DNA of 60,000 bases from Antedon mediterranea (lineage: Eukaryota > Echinodermata > Crinoidea > Comatulida > Antedonidae), in contig NC_092673.1 of the NCBI RefSeq assembly GCF_964355755.1, positions 21,769,001 to 21,829,000 of the forward strand, in the 5' to 3' direction. The notes beneath the pieces were generated by a model. The model was not told the origin of the DNA. It was given only the letters and a program-made list of their open reading frames with translations, and did no database searches. Position numbers and translations under genes: made by a program. This document shows, piece after piece, positions 56,401 to 60,000 of this stretch. How positions within the stretch are numbered: the stretch's first letter is position 1; each line of letters begins with the position of its first letter.

Positions 56401-57307
56401 ACTTTGTTTCTAAATTTTTGTATTTTCTTAGGACTTTTAAAACTTATTTTGATTATTTTTAAATTTTTTGCTAGAATTGAGAAAATTAGAGCGGCTGACA
56501 ATTGTTGTATTCAAGTGTACCGTTGAGTACAGTTTTTCCGTTGAGTACTTCTTTAACGGAGTATTTTGAGCGTTGAGATTGTTCTTAACGAAAAAGCTTT
56601 CATTGTCAACGTTTTCTATTCGAATGACTTTCTGTTGAGCACAAATTTACAATTCGAATACTGAAAAAGTACTCAACGAATCTTTACGTTGACAACGAAA
56701 GTTCCCAATTGAATACGACAATTGGTTCTAATTCTCTATTTGTGCAGTGCAAAATACTCACCGAAACGTTTGCAAAGAAATGCCATCAGCAATCGTTGTG
56801 CAATGAGCTATCCTGTCTTTCTTATTTAACGAAAGATCCTTCTTTTTTGTACTAGAATAGAAATAAAAAGAAAACAAACAAATCAGAAACACTGCTATAT
56901 TAGTTTGCAAATTATTAATGAATAATGATAAATAAAGGTTTCCCTTCCTTATTTTATTATATATTACCATATCATTTATGTATTTTAAGCCTACTTACTT
57001 TACTATTTATTTAGGCTAGGCCTAGGCTATGGTAATGACCTTATTTACCCCTTATTTTAGCCGTACAGGCCTATACATGTTCTCTATACACACTAAATTA
57101 AACCCAGAACATATGTAGGCCTAGCAAAATAAACGGGTCTGTCTGTAAATAATTCACACGGGAGAAAACTCACTTGGTCCCTGGTATAGTAACAAGGGCA
57201 GCCGTCTCTTCTGATATCACTCCATGAGTTTGACTCAGATGTCCCTTAATTGCTTCAAATGCCTTGGCAAGCCTTTCCATACTTGCAATAGAACCAGGTC
57301 TACTCAT
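20308..57307 (-). CDS. HTT: Huntingtin, complete, 53 coding exons, 2,994 aa
   Basis: Huntingtin is a large HEAT-repeat scaffold for vesicle and motor transport, autophagy and, with HAP40, a stable complex. I joined 53 exons, all with GT-AG introns and matching phase, to 8,985 nt ending in TAA at 20310-20308. Diagnostic matches to human huntingtin include KKDRIAHC near the N terminus, [93 protein letters not shown] and LSLSNFTQR. Length is slightly under the human protein. The start at 57307 gives MSRPGSIAS ahead of the N17-like [15 protein letters not shown]. The internal ATG at 57280 aligns with the human start and has a stronger context (A at -3, G at +4), so 2,985 aa is possible. No polyQ or polyP is encoded. 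No frameshift or internal stop was found. Confidence 0.97.
21028..21134. mobile_element. MITE family A, copy 4 (HTT intron 51)
   Basis: A shortened copy. The right inverted end (TAGTGTAGACAGAGCTT) and following TA are intact; the left end is decayed. It lies about 20 bp inside the intron from the exon-51 donor. Confidence 0.85.
22112..22134. repeat. (AT)n microsatellite
   Basis: About 11 AT units in HTT intron 49. Confidence 0.9.
22435..22670 (+). mobile_element. tRNA-derived SINE, family 1 copy (HTT intron 48)
   Basis: It begins GCGTGTGTTGGACGTTGGAT with a B-box-like GGTTCGAATCC. Further on come ATGGGTACCGATTAGATCAA and GAGAGCTTGTTTATATGCAC, and it ends in an ATTATT-rich tail. It aligns along its length with the copy at 24325-24580. 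Confidence 0.85.
22985..23120. repeat. Dispersed repeat (inverted relative of 16440-16560)
   Basis: GCTGAATTGCGCACAGGTGT, the AAGGCTCGTGTCGAGTGCTG stretch and CCACCAAACGGTGCTCGTTC are the reverse complement of the family seen at 16440-16560. HTT intron 47. Confidence 0.75.
23385..23725 (-). mobile_element. 5S-rRNA-derived SINE (HTT intron 46)
   Basis: On the minus strand 23723-23611 reads as a 5S rRNA relative: TACGGCCATACTGCGTTGAA, GTTAAGCAACGTTGGGCCCG, GGATGGGAGACCG, and the end GGGTGCTGTA. A body follows with GGGTTCGAGGTT and GCATCCTTAGGCAAGATGC, then GGACAAATATTAATAC and a (TTTGTA)-type tail. The fusion of a 5S head with a body and simple tail marks it as a SINE rather than a 5S gene. 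A decayed copy lies at 17440-17640. Confidence 0.85.
24325..24580 (+). mobile_element. tRNA-derived SINE, family 1 copy (HTT intron 44)
   Basis: GGGCGTGTGGAGCAGTGTGT head, GAGTTCCAATCC B-box-like element, GGGTTAGATCAAGACACAAC body, and GCGCTATATAAGAATGAACT tail running into ATTATT. Near full length; same family as 22435-22670. Confidence 0.87.
25060..25204. mobile_element. MITE family A, copy 5, running into the exon-43 donor
   Basis: The left end AAGCCTTGTCTACACTATCA follows TA at 25058-25059. The core is typical to about 25190. The right end has decayed (CATTCTCCTTGTTAACTAAC resembles the family's CACTTTTTTTGTCAAACTAG) and contains the splice donor GTTAGT of exon 43 on the minus strand. 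Confidence 0.7.
27775..28065 (-). mobile_element. tRNA-derived SINE, family 2 (HTT intron 38)
   Basis: On the minus strand it begins TGTGGCGCAGTGGTTAGAGC (A-box-like), has GTCGGTTCAAGCCCC (B-box-like), then CCTTGAGCAAGATTC and GGTACCGGTATGTGAAAAGT. It is a typical tRNA-headed SINE. Confidence 0.82.
28065..28190 (-). repeat. Dispersed tRNA-like repeat, family 3
   Basis: AGTCTCATTTGAGGCTTAG through CAAGCATGTTAACCACCAAC. A relative lies at 37095-37240 in HTT intron 27. The minus strand has a GGTTCTATCATGACC stretch in the B-box position. Confidence 0.65.
28268..28562. mobile_element. Foldback MITE (HTT intron 38)
   Basis: The ends are inverted: GGGAGAGGTGCGTCACGGAT at the left against GGAGAGGTGCATCATTTGTC read inward from the right. 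Many internal ATGCATCATT / TGACGCAG motifs; no ORF. Confidence 0.65.
29880..30410. mobile_element. Non-autonomous DNA transposon, third copy (HTT intron 36)
   Basis: The 531-bp copy runs from AAGTCCCATTAC to AGGGAATGGGTCTT, flanked by TA at 29878-29879 and 30411-30412. It matches the nested copies in MORN4 intron 1, including GCATTGCGC and GATCGAGAGGCC blocks. Its right end is only about 35 bp from exon 36. Confidence 0.88.
31349..31459. mobile_element. MITE family A, copy 6 (HTT intron 34)
   Basis: The core and right inverted end (TTTGATAGTGTAAACAGAGC) are present and followed by TA. The left end is missing. Confidence 0.85.
32108..32227. mobile_element. MITE family A, copy 7, abutting the exon-33 donor
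   Basis: It is flanked by TA at 32106-32107 and 32228-32229. The exon-33 donor GTAATG occupies 32235-32230 on the minus strand, so the intron begins with six donor bases, a TA, then the MITE. The right end is slightly shortened. Confidence 0.88.
32408..32560. repeat. Dispersed element carrying a single 48-bp-type unit, with a (TA)n run
   Basis: An (AT)n run (32408-32438) is followed by AATCCAAAGGTAAATTACTG, one unit (AATGACAATGCTGTTGCTGG, GATCTCAATGGAGATACAAA), then AATAAGCAAAAAAAAAAGCT. The same flanks surround the large array at 50580-52219 and the copy at 35158-35285. Confidence 0.82.
32698..32768 (-). pseudogene. tRNA-like sequence (pseudogene or SINE head)
   Basis: On the minus strand it reads TGGCTCTATGGTCTAGTGGT (A box), an anticodon arm with loop CCTTTAA (apparent TTT), and a good T arm GCAGGTTCGAATCCTGC followed by CAGACA and a T6 run. 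The acceptor stem does not pair, and base 33 is C, not T. It looks related to tRNA-Pro/Lys but is not a functional tRNA by these rules. Confidence 0.6.
32932..34325 (-). mobile_element. 5'-truncated non-LTR retrotransposon (LINE) with poly(A) tail
   Basis: The reverse transcriptase ORF 34308-33400 has the RT motifs [35 protein letters not shown], the catalytic FADDTI, and LGVTI followed by the C-terminal [13 protein letters not shown]. It stops at a TGA after LIGTVD. The same frame then continues ([17 protein letters not shown]...) to about 33215, so the ORF is broken by one premature stop. A T21-22 run near 32932-32953 is the poly(A) tail on the minus strand. The RT sequence suggests a Jockey/CR1-like group; the clade is not certain. 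The N-terminal part of ORF2, including any endonuclease, is missing. HTT intron 32. Confidence 0.9.
35158..35285. repeat. Dispersed element related to the 48-bp array (HTT intron 30)
   Basis: AATCCAAAGGCAAATTACTA, then AATGACAATGCTGTGGGTAT, a shortened unit, AATAAGCAAAAAGCTAAATC and GGGCAACACTAG. It is the inverse of the flanks at 50530-50585 and 52215-52245, so these are copies of one interspersed element. Confidence 0.82.
36290..36540 (+). mobile_element. SINE-like repeat, family 4 (HTT intron 28)
   Basis: AACAAGTCTTCTCGAATAAG, GGTCCAGTGTACACACAT, CTTTTGAGACGAGTAGGGGG and GACCAGTCTTTGACTGAAGA occur here. They occur inverted at 38195-38420 and forward at 53230-53470. Class unknown. Confidence 0.85.
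37095..37240 (-). repeat. Dispersed tRNA-like repeat, family 3 (HTT intron 27)
   Basis: AAGTCTCATTTGAGGCTTAG through ACGACCCTGGCAATGGTCAG to GCAAGCCTGTTCAACAGC; relative of 28065-28190. It runs close to the exon-27 donor. Confidence 0.65.
38195..38420 (-). mobile_element. SINE-like repeat, family 4 (HTT intron 24)
   Basis: Inverted copy of 36290-36540: TGACCTCTTCAGTCGAAGAC, ATGTACTAGTACACCGGGGT, GGACCTATGGTTTATAGTCC. Confidence 0.85.
39273..39427. mobile_element. MITE family A, copy 8 (HTT intron 22), with fragment copy 9 near 39545-39625
   Basis: TA at 39271-39272 is followed by the intact left end and core. The right end stops at GATAGTGT without the terminal bases. A degraded second copy follows at about 39545-39625 (GGTACATCACACTTTTTTTG, AACTAGTTTGATAATG). 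Confidence 0.85.
40085..40123. repeat. (GAT)n microsatellite
   Basis: Imperfect GATGAT/AATGAT trinucleotide repeat in HTT intron 21. Confidence 0.8.
41847..42007. mobile_element. MITE family A, copy 10 (HTT intron 19)
   Basis: Full-length 161-bp copy with both inverted ends and flanking TA. It fills over a third of a 374-bp intron. Confidence 0.9.
42835..43700. repeat. 58-bp minisatellite, about 15 copies (HTT intron 18)
   Basis: The period is exactly 58 (GAGTCT at 42835, 42893 and so on). The unit includes GGGTATCCCATGCTAAACTC and AGTTGCGGTTAATGAGGTTA. Copies are nearly identical and differ mainly at CTGAG against CTAAG, with single variants such as AGAAGAGGG and CCATTC. 58 is not a multiple of 3, so no extended ORF results. 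It ends about 40 bp from the exon-18 donor. Confidence 0.96.
44100..44440. repeat. Composite dispersed repeat (HTT intron 17)
   Basis: It contains ATAGCGCCATTCCAACATGG, then a block AGTATACGTATGAAACGCCA and AAAACTCCGTCT shared with the MITE at 58871-58978, then TTGAGGAAATTTGGATTAGG, which also ends the 5S-SINE at 23385-23725. It looks like several repeat remnants side by side. Confidence 0.65.
46921..48420. repeat. Two 260-bp direct repeats plus simple-repeat tail (HTT intron 12)
   Basis: About 46921-47180 and 47878-48150 share AGCAACGCGAAAA, GGACAAGTAGTTCTCGAGAA and GACTGCTCGCCGGCTTTT. The second is followed by AACAAACAAACAAACATACA-type and ACAGACAAACAGACAAAC repeats and TACCTCCTTGGCGGAGGTA. 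This resembles the 3' end of a retroelement family. There is no RT ORF. Confidence 0.75.
48750..50474 (-). other. HTT: HTT exons 9-11: end of first HEAT block and acidic disordered linker
   Basis: Exons: 50279-50474, 49270-49749, 48750-48965 (about residues 316-613). Exon 9 carries the conserved [18 protein letters not shown] and RTPPPELL. Exon 10 (480 nt, about residues 381-540) is rich in S, T, P, D and E, with runs such as [13 protein letters not shown] and [11 protein letters not shown]. It corresponds to the long disordered, protease-sensitive segment of human huntingtin. I did not identify a specific caspase site with confidence. Exon 11 returns to conserved HEAT sequence ([16 protein letters not shown]). 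Confidence 0.94.
50165..50265. repeat. Dispersed repeat (CATGTGACCCACAATTGTCC family), HTT intron 9
   Basis: CACTATTGAACAACATGTGA and CCAATAAAATGACAGAAATG. Relatives are at 54515-54595 (inverted, intron 5) and 56290-56385 (intron 2). It runs to within about 15 bp of the exon-9 donor. Confidence 0.72.
50580..52219. repeat. 48-bp minisatellite, about 34 copies (HTT intron 8)
   Basis: The unit includes ATCCAGCCACTGATACCCAC and ATTTTGTATCTCCATTGAG. Because 48 is divisible by 3 and the unit lacks stops in several frames, the array is open for over 540 codons in two minus frames and one plus frame. A 16-residue period results: [16 protein letters not shown] on minus, [16 protein letters not shown] on plus. 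Copies are almost identical (variants near 50623, 50704, 52118). The array sits inside an interspersed element whose flanks recur at 32440-32560 and 35158-35285. It lies within an intron with good flanking splice sites, so I do not call it a gene. Confidence 0.96.
53230..53470 (+). mobile_element. SINE-like repeat, family 4 (HTT intron 7)
   Basis: AACAAGTCTTCTCGGATAAG, GGTCCAGTGTACACACATTG, TTTTGAGACGAGTAGGGGGT, AAGGGTTCAAGGCTCACTCG. Third copy of the family at 36290 and 38195. Confidence 0.83.
53824..54157. mobile_element. MITE with long inverted ends, abutting the exon-6 donor (HTT intron 6)
   Basis: The left end AATACCCTTTTCACATCTGC continues to GTTACAACTTGTAAC. The right end inverted reads AACACTCTTTTTACACGTGC and continues to GTTACAACTTGTAAC. 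It fills about 334 of 431 intron bases. On the minus strand the intron starts GTAAGT and runs straight into the element. Confidence 0.85.
54640..54722. repeat. (AAT)n and (AAAT)n microsatellites
   Basis: Two adjacent simple repeats in HTT intron 5, separated by ACATTTATATAGCACC. That is a common SINE tail motif, so this may be the end of a decayed SINE. Confidence 0.85.
55600..55980. repeat. 17-bp minisatellite in a dispersed element (HTT intron 3)
   Basis: GGGTATAATCCCACTTC is repeated about eight times at 55607-55745. Degenerate single copies follow (GGGTATAGTTCC, AGGTATAGTCCCACTC), and GTGGGATTATACC closes the element in inverted form near 55950. Both strands are open over part of the array; I do not treat that as coding. 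Confidence 0.88.
56475..56740. mobile_element. Foldback MITE (HTT intron 2)
   Basis: Outer arms TTAGAGCGGCTGACAATTGT and TTGTATTCAAG are matched in reverse by TTGAATACGACAATTGGTTC and TAATTCTC. The interior is rich in GTTGAGTAC / GTACTCAAC pairs. Confidence 0.75.
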
Positions 57308-57672
57308 TTTATTTATTTATTTTCTAAAATCATCTTATAATTAACTGATTTTACTCCAAAAACATTCACCAGGCCTAGATATCCGATAATGGCTAGCCCA
57401 GCCTCCTTTTTTTTCCAATCACAGGATCAACTTCTTCGCAGCAGAAAGACGAAAGTGCATTCATGAATATTTATTACCTTGACTTCTTCTCATCCTGTAA
57501 ATTGTGTTTTGGGTTCATAGTTCAAATAATTCATGCTTGACCGAACCACCAATCAATCACTAAGGCAATCAAAACACACGGCTGATGTTGTGATTGTGAA
57601 ACAATATTATAAATTGTTTTTGTACCTACCATATTCGTTCGATTTTCTTTGAATATAATTGATTAAACAATA
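57308..57672. promoter_or_regulatory. Divergent promoter of HTT and the right-hand gene
   Basis: 365 bp separate the start codons of HTT (57307, minus) and the plus-strand gene (57673). CCAATCACAGG (57417) and ACCACCAATCAATCAC (57547) carry CCAAT-like cores on the plus strand. No convincing TATA box is placed. Both 5' UTRs must lie here unless upstream noncoding exons exist. Confidence 0.6.
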
Positions 57673-59993
57673 ATGGATAACGTTGTTACACTTCCATCAC
57701 CAGGTAACAGTGGATGAATGTCTTGATGACTTATTCTCTGTCAAAAGTCTCGGCAGCAGGCCGCCTAAACTGAGCGTGTGGCCTAGGCTTAAACCCGGTT
57801 TTGTAACTTTTTAGTAGTAGCAAAAAAAGTAATTCTGGCCCAGTGCAATGCCATGGCAATAGGACCCAGAACTGGTTTATTAAATACACATACCTGGCTC
57901 ATGATTGAACTTCATTAAGAGACAATTTTACAAGATGTGAAAAGTGAATATCCTGTAATATTTTAATAGAATATAGATAGGCCCTAGATGAATATATGTG
58001 GCCCTAGTTTTACTATTATATAGACTTGCCCCAAGTCTGTATTATCTTTTTTTTTATTTATTTGTTTTTATTTCGACCGCGATTTTTGTCTGAAAATACA
58101 GACTTGTGAAACACGTATAGAAATCGATTTGCAGACCGCAAACATCCGATAAGAATGACGTAGTTTATCATACCGTATTTTGCTATATGGGGCGGGCGGT
58201 ATGTAAATATAGATTTCGAATCAACCAATGATCATTTTGTTTCAGAATGAAAAAGATCGAGTACGTACAGTGCTGAATGTACGATCGAGACTGTTGAAAT
58301 ATAAAATCGTAATGCCAAGTTGTTTTGTTTATTAATTGTTTAGTCCTTGGCCTAGGCCTCTTTCGTAGGTCCTACTCAATTCGCACGTATGACCTGCCAA
58401 ATAAAACGCCAATAAAGTAGGCCTACATACCACCACCGGCGGCACACAACAACAGGGCTACAACACCACACAGAACAGGACAGGGTCTGGGTGGGAATTA
58501 AATCAAAATTATCTCCGCGTAATAAAATGATCCATTCAATGTTTGATTTGCGGAGAAGCTAGCCTATCATATCACGAGTTTTCATGTTCTTGGGAAAAAT
58601 CCCATCAAATGTTTACCAGACTACTATAGGCATATAGAATCATTTCTAGCCTTCAGAAACTTTCATAAAATGTACCCAAGTACACATTGTCTAAACGTAA
58701 CATAGCGCATGCGCATCATCTTAGTTGTTGAGTCTTTGAAATTCTGAAATATGAATATTAAAACGGTGTACGAGTGAGTAGCCAATCGCATGCAGCTGAA
58801 ACTAGTCAACCGGATAATCGTATGCACCAAGAATTCTTGGTGTCAAACCACGTGACTTGTGCGTGTTTCCCCAGACGGAGTATCCAAAATCAAGTAGTAT
58901 ACGTATGAAACGCCATATGTGCCAAAATATTTATCTTTTTACTAATATTAAGACAAAACTCCGTCTGGAACCCAGACTAACTATTATAGTATAAATTGAG
59001 TTTTTAAAAAAATACCATTTTTCAGCTCTTGGTTTTGAGGCTATGCTGTCGGCGATTAAACTGAAGGAAAGCAAGTCACCATCCTCCGATAGAATCGTTG
59101 CAGTGTTTAAAGTGTTTGACGACGTAATTCCGCACACAGGTGTTTTCTCAAAAGTTTTGGAAATCATTCGGGATGAAGTTTATGGTATTTTTTTTTTAGC
59201 TACTTTAATTTTGTGAGATTAAAAATGATTTTGAATCTTGGTCTTTTAAGTAAATTTTACCTAAATTATATGGTCATGCTAATTCACCTGGTAGGGTTCT
59301 ATCATGTTTTATGATATAAAATGATGCCAAGTACCGGTACATGTTATTAAGATGCTTTAGTAGTAAATTTAACAATATATATATTTTTCTTTCCAGAAAC
59401 AAGTTAAAATTTGAATAAACTTTTCATTCGTCCACAACAAAACATCACTTATCACAGAGGGTGGTCTTCAGTTTCGGGGAAAAACATAATTATTATTTAT
59501 TTATTTCTTTCTGTGCTCTGTTCTGGGTTGACCAACTAGCGTGTTTAGCACCTGTTTGGTCTTTCCTTGCGCCCTTTTATAAATTGTTTTGTCTTCTTTG
59601 TATTGTATATGGCAGAAAAGTGAATAAAAAAAAAAAAATAATTAGTATTTTGACAGACTTTTTTTATATTAAAAAATACATAAAACGTATAATTAAATAT
59701 CACAATAACATATTATGTTAGCATGTACTGTGTATTTTATATCTTACAACCCTACTGGGCGAAGATTAGCAAGACCAAAATTATGGGTTTTGAAATGTAA
59801 CAGAAAAATGAAAATGTACTTTTTTTTTCAATTGTAAAGATGCAGTGTTTAGTGAGAGGTACACAAGTTCACAGGAGGTTGAAACATCGTACAAAACTGC
59901 AACAAATGTTGTTGTTGACCGTGGTGAAGAAACAAAAACTTACATTGAAAGAATTCCATATTTTTCGTTGGTCCAGACAGTTTTTGCACAAAG
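57673..59993 (+). CDS. Unidentified gene, first three coding exons (runs off the right edge)
   Basis: Exons 57673-57703, 59026-59184 and 59840-59993 join in phase (1, 1) with GT-AG introns and give 114 residues plus two bases. The protein starts MDNVVTLPSPALGFEAMLSA and continues with a helical segment (IVAVFKVFDDVIPHTGVFSK, VLEIIRDEVYDAVFS), then YIERIPYFSLVQTVFAQ. I do not recognise it firmly. The helix pattern loosely recalls the N-terminal segment of TSNAXIP1/C6orf118-type coiled-coil proteins, but that is a weak impression. A MITE lies about 48 bp upstream of exon 2. The final donor GTAACAT is at 59994. Confidence 0.8.
58871..58978. mobile_element. Small MITE with CCAGACGGAGT ends
   Basis: Ends CCAGACGGAGTATCC and (inverted) CCAGACGGAGTTTTGTC. 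The core AGTATACGTATGAAACGCCA is shared with 44350-44400. It lies in intron 1 of the right-hand gene. Confidence 0.8.
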
Positions 59994-60000
59994 GTAACAT

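Larger units (their letters stand above)
52491..57307 (-). other. HTT: HTT exons 1-8: N terminus and first HEAT repeats
   Basis: Exons: 57174-57307, 56762-56851, 55996-56116, 55278-55337, 55014-55160, 54163-54234, 53590-53731, 52491-52669 (residues 1-315). Exon 1 holds the N17-like helix and ends ALVTIPGT in place of polyQ/polyP. Exon 2 begins with the lysine-rich [16 protein letters not shown]. Exons 3-8 are HEAT-type helices, including [15 protein letters not shown] and [15 protein letters not shown], ending INQLIQ. Introns carry a foldback element (intron 2), a 17-bp minisatellite (intron 3), a MITE (intron 6) and a SINE (intron 7). Confidence 0.95.

Noticed and set aside
59461-59721. 86-codon plus-strand ORF near the right edge
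   Set aside because: It lies in the second intron of the right-hand gene, is rich in F/Y/I/K from AT-rich sequence, and has no homology I recognise.

Overview
This is a eukaryotic, AT-rich, intron-rich window from an animal. Everything points to an invertebrate deuterostome, most likely an echinoderm or close relative. The two recognisable proteins are animal proteins (huntingtin and MORN4) and are close to the vertebrate versions in sequence. Introns are short to medium and packed with MITEs, tRNA-derived and 5S-rRNA-derived SINE-like repeats and minisatellites. The palindrome TAGGCCTA and the heptamer TACTGTA/TACAGTA recur throughout. The species cannot be fixed from sequence alone.

Layout. 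(1) 1-10268: no recognised gene apart from one weak candidate exon; AT-rich repeats, local duplications and a near-perfect 61-bp-arm hairpin at 1727-1855. (2) 10269-10371 (-): first coding exon of a small unidentified gene, head-to-head with (3) MORN4 (+), coding exons 11067-11133, 15071-15185, 15514-15623 and 16202-16353, predicted 147 aa. (4) 16354-20307: convergent intergenic space with SINE and MITE copies. (5) 20308-57307 (-): a complete huntingtin (HTT) gene. I could join 53 coding exons, all GT-AG, with phases matching at every junction, to an 8,985-nt CDS (2,994 aa). It aligns by eye with human huntingtin from the N17 helix to the C-terminus but has no polyglutamine or polyproline tract. 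(6) 57673-59993 (+): the first three coding exons of an unidentified gene that runs off the right edge; its start codon is 365 bp from the HTT start, a divergent pair.

The HTT introns carry the most unusual structure: a 48-bp x ~34 minisatellite that is open in several frames on both strands (intron 8), a 58-bp x ~15 array (intron 18), a 17-bp array (intron 3), a truncated LINE (intron 32), and a TA-flanked MITE family in at least six introns. Some of these MITEs lie within a few bases of splice donors. The last HTT coding exon, including its stop codon, is tandemly repeated into the 3' UTR. No prokaryotic-type system, CRISPR array or operon is present. The genes are not functionally linked by anything visible beyond shared promoter intervals.
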